Positions 32,218-41,821 of a DNA stretch of 64,000 bases are shown in pieces. The notes beneath the pieces are model-generated. The model saw only the letters and a program-made list of their open reading frames with translations. It had not been told where the DNA came from and did not search any database. The stretch is from Clostridium sp. (GTDB lineage: Bacteria; Bacillota_I; Bacilli_A; RF39; UBA660). The stretch's first letter is position 1, and each line of letters starts with the position of its first letter. The position numbers and the translations under genes are program-made. The DNA is taken from contig CP091739.1 of assembly GCA_022010095.1 (NCBI GenBank), forward strand, positions 496,001-560,000. The letters are read 5' to 3'.

Positions 32218-33044
32218 ACTTTTTTATATTGATTTTTATGTTTAAGTGTTCCATTATAGCGAAATGGTGATTTTTGTTCACTATTATAATTTCTAATGTA
32301 CATTCCAAAATCTCTTAATCTTCTTTTACTTATCTGTACTTTTCCATCATTATCATAAACATATCTTCCATTTTTATCATATTCTTTTTATAAATTTATT
32401 AAATAGTTTTTAATGAACTTCTATATAATTCATCACTCTCTAGTCCTTGATGTTCTACTTTATCAATTATTTTTATATAATTCTTCTATTTCACTTTCTA
32501 AAATTGGATAAAAAAACAAAAATTCACTACACATCTTTCTAAAGAATTCATAACTATGAGTATCAGCTTGAAATTTTTAAATAATTTTTTTAATTAAATG
32601 TGTATCCAAAAAAATTGTTTATCACGTCTATATATAACCGGTATATATTTAATACCTATATCTCTTCTATTAGATTCATCTATGTTTTTTTAGTCTCAAA
32701 ATAGCACACATTAACATCAGGAGTGTATTCTTCTTTAGTAAGAAATTCACTTTCAAATTTACTCATTAATTCTTCTTCAGTAAAAGAACTCGTATAACTA
32801 TCTATTTCACTTATCGTAAGAGGTCCCATAAGTCTATTATAAATATGAATAGTTGCAGTAACGCTATCATCACAATTAACAATATAACTTATGTTGCCAC
32901 ATAAATACTTTGAATATTTTCTTTTTATTATATAAACTAATATCTCTAAGCATTTTTCTCATATTCATAAACACTTGATAACCTTTTTTTGGTTTTACTT
33001 CCTAAATATTCAACCAAATAATACCTTTTAGTTTCTTTTTTCAT
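32202..33044 (-). CDS. Unrecognised protein of about 280 residues
   Basis: ATG 33044 behind GGTGGGG. N-terminus MKKETKRYYLVEYLGSKTKK. Other readable blocks: YRRDKQFFLDTHLI, LMGPLTISEIDSY, FTEEELMSKFESEFLTKEEY, FRKMCSEFLFFYPILESE. No signal peptide or clear span. Not assigned to a family. It is broken by at least ten indels, more than its neighbours, so decay cannot be excluded. Lies between the small-peptide element and spoIIGA. Confidence 0.45.
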
Positions 33045-33196
33045 ACTTACCCCACCAATTTTGAGTATATAATACTAAAAATATTTCAAAAAAATGTCAA
33101 TTTATAACGCACAAAAAAATTATCACGATCACGCATAAAAAAATTATCATTAATCATTTTACAATATATATTAAATTATGATAAACTATTATTAGT

Positions 33197-33275
33197 GAAG
33201 CACCTATCCCCCTGTGGCTAGGCGTCACAATTTGTGTTTTTTTGCCTAACTACAAAGTGAGTTAGGCGATTTTTA
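33197..33275 (+). ncRNA. Possible antisense/antitoxin RNA opposite the peptide gene, copy 1
   Basis: The sequence TATGATAAACTATTATTAGTGAAGCACCT upstream and at its start is nearly identical in copy 2, where no gene explains it. The RNA would run to the terminator at 33244-33272. TTTACA at 33170-33175 may be its -35. Its CACCT...CCC could pair with the peptide's GGGAGGTG ribosome site. Predicted only. (Sequence quoted in parts: TATGATAAAC, then TATTATTAG, then TGAAGCACCT.). Confidence 0.4.
33244..33272. terminator. Shared terminator of element copy 1
   Basis: GCCTAACT...AGTTAGGC hairpin (33244-33267), T-run on the plus strand. In copy 2 the end pair G-C has become A-T, so pairing is kept. Confidence 0.7.
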
Positions 33276-33366
33276 TTAGTTATAAATAATTAATAAAATT
33301 ATTATAGCAAGTAATATATAAATAATAATAAGTAATAAACTTATTAATAAATCTTTTTTTACTCAT
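33276..33366 (-). CDS. Hydrophobic 29-residue peptide (toxin-like), copy 1
   Basis: ATG 33366 behind GGGAGGTGG. Begins MSKKDLLISL and is then almost all Leu/Ile, ending IIYN*. Reading it needs 6 instead of 7 A after AGT. Size, N-terminal lysines and a single span are like type I toxins (Fst, Ldr, Hol_Tox classes). The N-terminus MSKKDxLISxLL is shared with the peptide in copy 2. Confidence 0.55.
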
Positions 33367-33462
33367 ATAATACCACCTCCCTATTTTTAAAATAATGAAG
33401 GTGACGCCTAGCCCGAGGCACTTCAGTGGTAGATTAACACATATGAAATAATGATACAAATT

Positions 33463-33592
33463 GGTAAAATTTAATTATCACATCAAGTATTATTTCAAAA
33501 TTTAATTTCGGTAAAAAAATTTAATGTCAATAATTACTAAAACTATATAGAAAAAAATTCAATTATTGATTTCTAAAAATTAAATTTTTAAC
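33463..33592. repeat. Iterated AT motif upstream of element copy 1
   Basis: Five variants of GGTAAAAATTTAATT: 33463, 33497, 33510, 33550 (AAAAATTCAATT) and 33573 (AAAATTAAATTTTT). They are spaced 13-40 nt. The same motif is repeated upstream of copy 2. Otherwise nothing else is seen in 33431-33763. Confidence 0.5.
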
Positions 33593-33763
33593 TAATTTTT
33601 TTAAAAAAATACTATAATTTGTAATTAAATGATAAAATTATCTATTTATATTACTGATTAATCACAAAAATATCATAAAAAAAGTCATTTTTTTACTTTA
33701 CTTAACCACTTTTTTTATGTTAAATTATATTTGGCTTAAAAAAAGAGGAGGCAAGTTAAAAAA

Positions 33764-33931
33764 ATGGCAAAGAATGTATCAAATAGAAAAAAATATGAGT
33801 GCTCAAAATAGACCTTTTTTTCATTAAAGGCAACTAAGAAAACTCAAAAAGTTAATTTACAAACAGTAAAAGTTGATGGAAAAAAAGTTAGAATGTCAAC
33901 TAAAGAAATTAAGTCAAGTAAAAAAAAGTAA
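33764..33931 (+). CDS. rpmB: 50S ribosomal protein L28
   Basis: ATG 33764 behind GAGGAGG, MAK..., then MSAQNRPFFSLKATKKTQKV, NLQTVKVDGKKVRMSTKEI, KSSKKK*. This matches the NLQ...V...GK..R..VST..LKS pattern of L28. About 55-60 residues with indels near 33776 and 33825. Single gene between the repeat array and a terminator shared with murB. Confidence 0.75.
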
Positions 33932-33938
33932 ATAATTT

Positions 33939-33960
33939 AAGTGAGAAATCGCTTTTTTTA
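33939..33960. terminator. rpmB terminator (also near murB end)
   Basis: AAGTGA / TCGCTT stem with GAAA loop and T-run on plus. A-rich on the other side, so it may also end murB. Confidence 0.65.
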
Positions 33961-34854
33961 TTTACTTTTTTTAATTTTATTATTTCTTGTTCAAGAACTA
34001 AGTCAATATTATAGTTCTTTTTTATTGTTTTCTTTACTATATCTATAAGCGAGATAATGTCTTTTGGAGTAGCATTGCCTTTATTAATAATGAAGTTTGC
34101 ATGTTTTTCACTGATAACTGCTCCACCTACTGTCTTACCTTTTAAATTAGATTCATCTATTAATTTACCAGCAGCATTACCTTCTGGATTTCTAAATACA
34201 CATCCACAAGAAGGATATTCAAGTGGCTGACTTTCTTTTCTTTTAATAGTTCTTTCCTTTATAAGTTCAAGAAGTTCTTCTGCATTACCCTTTTCAAGAT
34301 GAAACTTTGCTTTAAGTATTATAAACTTATTACTTCCCTTTAATAATGAATTTCTATATGAAAAATTGTAGCTCATCTTTAGTTAAATCATAAACTCTAT
34401 TATCATTAAGAATAGTAACACTTATCAAATTATCACTTATTTCACTACCATAACAACCAGCATTATTATATATACATCCACCTATTGTTCCAGGAATACC
34501 GCTTGCCCATTCAAGACCTTTATAACCAAGCCTAGATATTTCTAATGCAAGTTTATTAATCATAACGCCAGAATCCACGGTCAAAATATTATCATCAGTA
34601 ATAGTATAATTATTTAAAAAAATTTAAGTTTAATAATTACTCCATCATAATAATCAGGCAATATTATATTAGAACCATTTCCTATAATGAAATATTTACT
34701 ATCACCTAAAAATATATACCATTTCTTCTAATTCATATATATCTTTTTGGAAACATGAGTAATTTACATTTAGTATCTAATTTATATGTATTATAATTTA
34801 ATAAATTAGCATCTTCAATACATTCAAATTTACTTTTTTTAATGTTTCTATCAT
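33958..34854 (-). CDS. murB: UDP-N-acetylenolpyruvoylglucosamine reductase
   Basis: FAD enzyme of peptidoglycan precursor synthesis. N-terminal YNTYKLDTKCKLLMFPK, FAD block YFIIGNGSNIILPD, GLEWASGIPGTIGG, NNAGCYGSEI, the catalytic region CGCVFRNPEGNAAGKLID, and C-terminal GGAVISEKHANFIINKG. About 290 residues. ATG 34854 directly follows the upstream stop. Breaks near 34725, 34620 and 34370. CGCVF carries an extra Cys next to the usual S-x-F. Confidence 0.93.
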
Positions 34855-35314
34855 TTACTTAAATATTCCTCTATTTTTATCACTAGATTCTATATAATTA
34901 ACTATTTTACCATTCTTAATTCTAATAAGAGTAACATCGTTTATTTTTAAGTTCACTTGCTCTTTTAGCATTCTTATTACTTTCTTCACTTTTTGAATAC
35001 TTTATTTTCTGGTTTACTTAAATCAACTTTATAAACTTTAATATCACTTTTTACCTGTTAAATAACTAACATATGAATCATTCTTTAAATTACTAAAGTC
35101 ATCAAATAAAAACATAATATTCATCCATATCACGAGTAAATGTAGTACTACCAGCAATATATTCACTACTTATTTCAGTAGCTTCACTTGTTGGTTTAGT
35201 ATAGCCTTCTTCAAAAAGTCCACCTTTTTCCATTAATAAAACAAGTCCATAAACAACGCCTACAAATACAAGTACACCTACTAAAGTATATACTGCTGAC
35301 TTAATTTTTATCAT
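34855..35314 (-). CDS. Membrane-anchored thioredoxin-fold-like protein
   Basis: About 150 residues. N-terminal span (SAVYTLVGVLVFVGVVYGLVL), then extracytoplasmic EISSEYIAGSTTF, YYVFIDDFSNL, KSDIKVYKVDLSKPENKVF, INDVTLIRIKNGKIVNY. The strand-helix-strand look and the TLIRIKNGKIV ending suggest a thioredoxin fold without CxxC. ATG 35314, overlapped by a small upstream gene. Its stop abuts murB. Confidence 0.5.
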
Positions 35315-35319
35315 TATCA

Positions 35320-35397
35320 CTAACCTCTATTTTTATTCTTATTTCTTTCTCTTTTTTGGTCTTTTTAAATTTTCATTTTCATAGTATTTTTTGCCAT
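35320..35397 (-). CDS. Small basic peptide upstream of the thioredoxin-like gene
   Basis: ATG 35397 behind GGAGATG. About 26 residues MAKKYYENENLKRPKKRER... rich in Lys/Arg/Asn, ending 5 nt before the next start. It needs one indel at 35390. Could be a leader peptide or a small ribosome-associated protein. Confidence 0.35.
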
Positions 35398-35455
35398 AAT
35401 ATCATCTCCATAATCAAAATTATAGCATATTTCCTACGTTTATAGCAATTATTTC

Positions 35456-35484
35456 TTGATTTTTTTCTTAGAATTTATTATATA
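35456..35484 (+). promoter_or_regulatory. rpsD promoter
   Basis: TTGATT (35456-35461), 17 nt, TATATA (35479-35484). Confidence 0.6.
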
Positions 35485-35490
35485 CTTTAT

Positions 35491-35635
35491 TAAGTATTTA
35501 TTTGGCAGTGCCTAAATAATTGTAATGTGTTTCTTTAGTACAAAAAACAAGTAACTTCTGCCAAAGCGAAAGTAAATAAGAAACTCCCTATAATTAGAAA
35601 GGTGGCCTTTAATACAAAAATATTTGTAAAGGAGG
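35491..35635 (+). ncRNA. Structured rpsD leader (probable S4 autoregulatory site)
   Basis: Long 5' leader. TTTGGCAG (35501-35508) can pair with CTGCCAAA (35558-35565) enclosing 49 nt. Further short stems follow before AAAGGAGGA. Bacillus rpsD is autoregulated through its leader by S4; that this leader does the same is inference. Confidence 0.45.
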
Positions 35636-35645
35636 AACAAATACT

Positions 35646-36249
35646 ATGTCAAGATATATCGGACCAGTATACAAAAAATCAAGAAGATACGGTTTTTCAA
35701 CACTTGAAACAGGTAAAGAATTAAGACGTAAACCTACTGCTCCTGGAATTCACGGAACTAGTAGAAAAAAACTTAGTGAATATGGTGTTCAATTACATGA
35801 AAAACAAAAAGTTAGATTTATGTATGGACTTTCTGAAAAAAACAATTCGAAAAAGACTTTCATAGTCTGCTGGTAAAATGCAAGGCATTCATGGTTATAA
35901 CTTATTAATACTTTTAGAAAGTAGATTAGATAACCTAGTTTATAGAATGGGATTTGCTAAAACTAGAAGAGCTGCAAGACAACTTGTTAATCACGGACAT
36001 ATTTTAGTAGATGGTAAAAAAGTAGATATTCCATCATTTAGAGTTAAAGTTGGAAGTGTTATTTCTGTTAAAGAAGCATCACTTGATCATCCAGTTATTA
36101 ATGAATGCATGAACATGGATATCAATATTCCATCATTCGTAACTGTAGACAAAACTAAAAAGTCTGGTACTTATGTAAGATATCCAGAACGTGAAGAATT
36201 AAATTCAGAAATTAATGAAGCATTAATCGTTGAATACTACAACAGATAA
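35646..36249 (+). CDS. rpsD: 30S ribosomal protein S4
   Basis: Assembly-initiating rRNA-binding protein. Starts [20 protein letters not shown]. The second half contains the S4 RNA-binding domain ([37 protein letters not shown]) and ends [22 protein letters not shown]. One missing base around 35850 breaks the frame between YGLSEK and MQGIHGYN. About 200 residues, normal. Confidence 0.96.
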
Positions 36250-36255
36250 TAAAAG

Positions 36256-36287
36256 AACTCTTGGATTCATTTCAAGAGTTTTTTTCA
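36256..36287 (+). terminator. rpsD terminator
   Basis: AACTCTTG / CAAGAGTT stem, loop 9, T-run. Confidence 0.85.
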
Positions 36288-36310
36288 TGCCTAAATTTAT
36301 AAAAATATAA

Positions 36311-37127
36311 TTATTTTTTTCTTCTTATAACAATATAAACCACAAAACTTATAAATATGATACCAAAATATATAAGAGAACTATTTAGTTCAATTTTTGG
36401 GTTCATTTTTCTATAACAGGTAAATCAGTATCATTAAGTAATCTTTTACCTCTAACAAGTAATCTATGAGTATTAAGTCCATAAGGAGTACATGTTATTA
36501 ATGTAACATAGTCTTCTCCATCTACTATATCTAAATTAGATAAATCATCTGGTTCTACTACTCTTATATCATCAACACTATAAGTAAGTACTTCATCCAT
36601 AACATATATATAAAATTTATCATCAACAACTAATGTATCTAAATCAGTAAATAATTTATTTAACGGAAGTCCCCTATGACCAGTTAAAATGCTATGAGTA
36701 CTTTTTCCACCTATTGGAAGAGAACTACCCTCAAAATGACCTACTCCTCTTTCCAATGTCTTATTACTAGTTCCATGATATATAGGAAGTTCTATATCAA
36801 TTTTAGGTATCTTAATATAACCAATTAAACCATTATCATCAAAATTTAATAATTTCAAATACTCACTAGAAACAATATCATTATTATTTTTCAAATGAAT
36901 CAACTACTTTAACACTAGATAAAGATTCATTATACTTGCGAGCACTCTCTAATATACTAGCCTTATCTTCTTCATTCTCTTTAGAAATCTTATTAGTATA
37001 ATCACTGATAATATATTTACTTTTCATTCTTGTTAAATAAATTCATTATAAGAGGATAAAACATAATAACAAAACCCACTACTATTAATAAGGAAAATAT
37101 TATAATAGGTATCTTCTTCTTATTCAT
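36311..37127 (-). CDS. Class C (pilus-type) sortase
   Basis: Transpeptidase that polymerises pilins. N-terminal span (IPIIIFSLLIVVGFVIMFY), IPKIDIELPIYHGTSNKTLE, catalytic His in TGHRGLP, catalytic Cys in VTLITCTPYGLNTHRLLV with the Arg, and after an indel a C-terminal span (SSLIYFGIIFISFVVYIVI), as is usual in class C. About 270 residues. ATG 37127 overlaps the pilin stop. Confidence 0.9.
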
Positions 37128-38615
37128 TAGTTACCAAATTCTTCTTATGATAATATATCATAGAACAAGTTCCTATAAGAATTATAATTCCACCTATAAC
37201 TATATATGAAGAACTACCACTTCCTCCAGTAAAAGGTAATAAACCATTTTTGGTATTAGATACATGAATTCGATATAAACATGATTCTTTTTTTATATCT
37301 GCAGTTAATATATTATTTATCTTTCTATAACCACTAGGAGCACTAGCCTCTTTTAAATAATATGTTCCTCCTTTAATTCCATTGTATGTAGCAATACCAT
37401 CTTCACCAGTTATCATTTCACCTATTTTATTTTTAAGATCAACATCACTATATATTTCAAATTTAGCTCCACTTAATACCTTAGTTTGATCATTTCCTTC
37501 AAATTTTAATATTTGAAGCCAATGTGTATAAACAGTGGTTTCTTTTTCTTTCGTCTCATAAGTACCAGTACCATATGGATCATTTGAATATACTAATTTA
37601 ACTTTATTTTTTTACTTCCACTACAATCAGAATAAGATTCTTCATTTAATGAAGTATTTAATGAAGCATTATATGTAATAGTAATATTAGTGCTTGTAAG
37701 ATTATCAACATTAAAATCCATTGTAAGTATATTATTTCCATAAGTAATTGTTGCGACTACTTTATTATTTACATTTTTTTAATAACACCAGAATCCGTAG
37801 TAAGGAGTGTATCACCATCTTTAACGCTAATTGTATCTATTCCAGCAAAAGTTATACCTTTGTCAAACATATCAACTATTTTTAAATGTTTTTATTAGTA
37901 GCATTAGTTGGATATTGTATTACTGTTGCTTTAATTGTATAAGTATATATCTCACCTATACTATGATCAGCAGACTCTTTATTATCATCAACATATTTTT
38001 CTACTTTAGCTTCACTTACTTTAGCAACAATTGTTTCATCATTTAAATTCCAATACTTTTCATCTTCAGCAGTAAAATCTAAATTACCAACCATTACAGA
38101 ATATACTTTAGTCGTAGACACAGGAAGTATTAAATAAGAACCGGCTTCTAAACTTAATGATGCAATATTACCACTTACATTCATAAGACTTCCACTTACA
38201 TTATTAGTTTTAATATATGATGCATAACCACTTACAAGTTTATCAAGCGTACTAGATGTAAGAGTACTTCCACTAGTTAATGAACCACTACTTAAAGAAT
38301 AATAATCACTAGAAGTAAGATCTTTATAGTCAGTAGTTGTCTTTAAATAAGCCTGAAAATCATTAGTAAAAATCATATGTAATTGTATTAGCATTTTTCA
38401 TTATAATAAACATCAAGTATTTTTATATGCTTTAAAACTATCAGTAGAAACTACATTATTAACAGTAAAAGTAGCCTTATTAGTTATATAATAACTCTCA
38501 TTATCAGTTATACCCCTTCTAGTACTATCAAAAGTAATTTCAGTTTCAGCATGAACAAAAAGAACATACCATAAATCCTATTAATAAAATAAATAATTTT
38601 TAAATACTTCTTCAC
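37120..38615 (-). CDS. Major pilin backbone, LPxTG-type
   Basis: Signal peptide (KKYLKIIYF...IGFMVCSF then Ala-rich cut near HAETEI), Ig-like pilin domains with IYTYTIKATVIQYPTN, and a C-terminal Cna_B/SpaA-like domain with E-box-like YYLKEASAPSGY. The sorting signal is LPFTG, hydrophobic span, KK. About 490 residues. The pilin-motif lysine position reads YPTN in place of YPKN. Start probably GTG 38615 (no ATG fits). Several indels. Followed by its sortase. Confidence 0.8.
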
Positions 38616-39249
38616 TTTTTTTACTTCCTCTCTTTACCATATATACAACTATTCCAATTATAATTACAAGTGACATACCACCAAGTATCAAATAATTAAC
38701 TATCGGATCAAATGTCTTAGGAGTTTCTTCCTCTTTGATACTTTCACTAGCCTTAAGTACAGCAAGTACATTATAATTATCTTCAAGTCTTACCTCATCA
38801 TATGTAGGTATAGTTATCAATAATGGACTACTTGTGTATGTATATTTATTACTAATGACTTTATCATCTATTCTAACTAAATATAATCCAACTATTAAAT
38901 CATCAAATTTAAATAATCCATGATTATCAGTAGTAGTCTTTTTTTCATATAATTAATATTATTATCTTTTTATATGTTTATTAACTTTATTAACTAACTC
39001 TTTATATTCTGATGCATTTAATCCATATATATTATCAGTAAATGTACTAAATTCATTATTATAAGTAAGATTACCATCTGTATCTAAATCTCCTACTTTA
39101 TACAAATACACATCAGTATCACTAATAATTACATCACCATATGTATATTCACCAGTTATTTCACCTTTCTTTGTTATATCAATCGCATCAACGCTTATAA
39201 ATGTAAAACTAATAATAACAGTAAATATCAAATATATTATCTTTTTCAT
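38612..39249 (-). CDS. Ancillary pilin with TPKTFD sorting signal
   Basis: Signal peptide MKKIIYLIFTVIISFTFISVDA, pilin-like domain (DVYLYKVGDLD, GLFKFDDLIVGLYLVRID, YTSSPLLITIP), and C-terminal TPKTFD, a hydrophobic stretch, then KRGSKK. The usual PxTG is PKTFD, i.e. the Gly is replaced. About 210 residues. ATG 39249 behind GAGGTG. First gene of the pilus locus. The stop overlaps the start of the backbone gene. Confidence 0.7.
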
Positions 39250-39306
39250 ATCCACCTCTATTCTCCAATAATGATATCAAATTTTTCACATAATCTTCAA
39301 TAACAT

Positions 39307-39335
39307 TAAAAAAAGAATTTCTAAAAAGAAACTCT
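39307..39335 (-). terminator. Terminator after the ttcA-like gene
   Basis: Minus-strand AGAGTTTC / GAAATTCT, then TTTTTTT. Separates the gene from the pilus locus. Confidence 0.65.
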
Positions 39336-39351
39336 ATTTATCAAAAATCAT

Positions 39352-40158
39352 CTAAAAAAAGAAATGTTTTTCATCATACTTATAATATCCAAGTATTGTA
39401 TTTAAGTTAACATTGAATGTAGATTTAAATATGTTGTAGTCTATATTTGGATTAATTTTTTTAAGTTCACTTATTAAGCACTTTATTTCTTTTCTTTTAG
39501 AATTATTCTCATGTTCACTTCTTTCAGTAAACTTACAAGCACAATTTATAAATGTAAGATTATTTCCATTTGCAAATCTTAATATATCATGTTCATGCAC
39601 ATAATAAAGTGGTCTTATAAGTTCCATACCAGGGAAATTCTCACTATGAAGTTTAGGCATCATTGTCTTATATTCACTCGCATAAAACATACTTAATAAT
39701 ATAGTTTCAACAACATCATCAAAATGATGACCTAGTGCTATCTTATTACACCCAAGTTTCATTGCTTCATTATATAAAGCACCTCTTCTCATTCTAGCGC
39801 ATAAATAACAGGGACTCACTTTTTTGACTTTCAACAACACTAAATATATCAGTAGTAAATATATGTAAATCTATATCCATAAGTTTAGCATTAGATTTAA
39901 TAAGTTCAAAATTACGTTCATTATATCCTGGATTCATACATATAAATACTAAATCAAAATTAACATCACCATGACGTTTTAATTCCTGCATACATTTAGC
40001 AAGTAAAAATGAATCTTTTCCTCCACTTATACATACTGGCTACTTTATCACCTTCATTAACAAGTTTAAACTCTTTAACTCCTTTTAACAAATTTAGCCC
40101 ATATTTCTTTTTCTATATGTTTTTAATTATACTTTTTCTCTATTGCTTTATTATCCAT
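39352..40158 (-). CDS. TtcA-family PP-loop ATPase (tRNA thiolation-like)
   Basis: PP-loop [17 protein letters not shown], then [21 protein letters not shown] with a Cxx[18 protein letters not shown], and [17 protein letters not shown]. About 265 residues. Members 2-thiolate tRNA cytidine 32, using an FeS cluster held by Cys pairs (CYLC, INCAC here). ATG 40158 overlaps the folD stop. Breaks at 40125, 40090, 40035 and 39815. Confidence 0.8.
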
Positions 40159-41002
40159 TACTACTCCCTATATCAAACATATCAATGATTCCATTTTGTT
40201 TCTTATAAGCCTCAAACGTATTTTTAACAAGCATAATAACAGTCATTGGACCTACTCCTCCTGGTACTGGTGTTATATATGAACATTTATCATAAACATT
40301 ATTTTTAACATCACCATATACTTTATTATTTTTCATAAGTAATTCCTACATCAATAATAATAGTTCCTGGTTTAATCATTGATTTTGTTATTAAATCTTT
40401 TCTTACCTACACATGATATTATAATATCAGAAGCCCTAGTATATTCACTTAAATTATTGGTTTTAGAATGACATATACTTACACTAGCATTTCTCTTTAA
40501 ACATTCCATCATAATTGGAATACCAACACGTTTACTTCTTCCAATACCAAGTACATTTTTTTACCTTCAAGATTAATTTTTATAATAATCAAATAGTTCC
40601 ATAATACCAAGTGCTACTGGAGGAATAAATATACTTCCATTTTTAAATCCATCTACATCTTTAGATGTATCTATTGCATTAATGATTTTTATCTTCATGA
40701 AATCCAAATGGAAGTGGTAACTGTACTATAATACCATTAACACTTTTATCTTTATTAAGTTCTTTAATTCTTTTTAATAACCTTTTTCTTCTTTAACATT
40801 TTCATCAAAAAGAAATATGCAAAAAAAACTCATGTCAACATATTCACATGCTTTCTTTTTTTATTATTAACAAATTTTTTTCATTATACTTTCCAATTGT
40901 TATAACTGCAAGTACAGGTGTTTCTTTTATATGAATTTACATTTCCCTTTTAATTCATCTTTTACTTTTTAGCACTTAAGCTTTTTTACCATCTAATATC
41001 AT
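40151..41002 (-). CDS. folD: Methylenetetrahydrofolate dehydrogenase/cyclohydrolase
   Basis: Bifunctional one-carbon enzyme. Readable from ATG 41002 (MILDGKKA...). Blocks: [37 protein letters not shown] and the signature [20 protein letters not shown]. About 280 residues with heavy indels between 40940 and 40340. Ends IGSSNG*, overlapping the next gene start. Confidence 0.88.
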
Positions 41003-41028
41003 ATTATTCCTCGTAATATTTAACAAAT

Positions 41029-41679
41029 CTAACATTTTTCAATAACTATATCAGTAAGAGGTTTATCATTCATATTAGTTTTTTTACACTTGCTATTCTA
41101 TCAAGAACATCATATCCACTTACTAGTTTACCAAAACCAGCATAATTTCCATCTAAATAAGTCGCATCATCTTGTACAATATAGAATTGACTTGATGCTG
41201 AATTTAGAGTTTCATCAGTTTCAGGATCACTCCCACGTCTTGCCATTGAAAGTACTCCTCTTACATGACTAATATCATTTTTAACACCATTAGTTTCAAA
41301 TTCACCTTTGATAGTTTCATCACTACCACCACTACCATTACCATTAGGATCTCCAGTTTGAATAACAAATCCATTTATAACTCTATGAAATATAAGTCCA
41401 CTATAAAAGTTATTACTTACAAGTTTCTTAAAGTTTTTCAACAGTAATTGGAGCTTTATCTGGATATAATTCTGCTACCATAATTCCATAATCTTTAACA
41501 TTAATCATTACTAAATCAGTTACTTCATCACTTGTTACATATTTCTTAGTTTTAATAGTATAAATAGTTTCATCTCCTACTTTTTTAGTAGTATAATTAA
41601 GTTCTACTTCATCACTACCACAACTACATAATATAAATATTAAACTTATACATATAATCATTTTAATAAATTTTTTCAC
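41029..41679 (-). CDS. Lipoprotein peptidyl-prolyl isomerase (cyclophilin type)
   Basis: N-terminal signal with lipobox ILCSC (KKFIKMIICISLIFILCSC), so lipidated by Lgt and cut by LspA. Catalytic domain: NNFYSGLIFHRVINGFVIQTGD, GEFETNGVKNDISH, RGV(L)SMARRG, SASSQFYIVQDDA, LDGNYAGFGKLVSGYDVLD. About 215 residues. GTG 41679 behind GGTGAT is the most likely start. Breaks at 41430 and 41085. Confidence 0.87.
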
Positions 41680-41744
41680 TTTAATCACCAAAACAATAAT
41701 ATCACACATCACATTAATTGTCATCAAATTTAAATTTTTTCACA

Positions 41745-41768
41745 TAAAAAGCGCCATTTCTAGCGCTA
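41745..41768 (-). terminator. Terminator between trmK and the PPIase gene
   Basis: AGCGCT / GGCGCT with a GAAA-type loop, followed by TTTTT on the minus strand. Confidence 0.7.
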
Positions 41769-41821
41769 TCTATATACTTTTTATTAAACTAGTACATTTT
41801 TAAAGTATCTTTTTTAACTGT

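Larger units (their letters stand above)
33183..33430. mobile_element. Inverted-repeat-bounded small-peptide element, copy 1
   Basis: About 250 bp. Left arm GGCTAGGCGTCAC (33216-33228) and right arm GTGACGCCTAGCC (33401-33413) are perfect 13-bp inverted repeats. Outside them GAAGCAC-like sequence (33198-33205 and about 33416-33425) extends the symmetry imperfectly. Inside are a short peptide gene (minus), a shared terminator, and an opposing promoter-like end. A second copy lies at 60.65-60.90 kb in the opposite orientation. Could be a type I toxin-antitoxin-like module or a small mobile element. Confidence 0.6.

Noticed and set aside
33183..33430. Par/Fst-type toxin-antitoxin with direct repeats
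   Set aside because: The repeats are inverted, giving identical rather than complementary leaders, so it cannot be that exact layout; kept only as type I-like.
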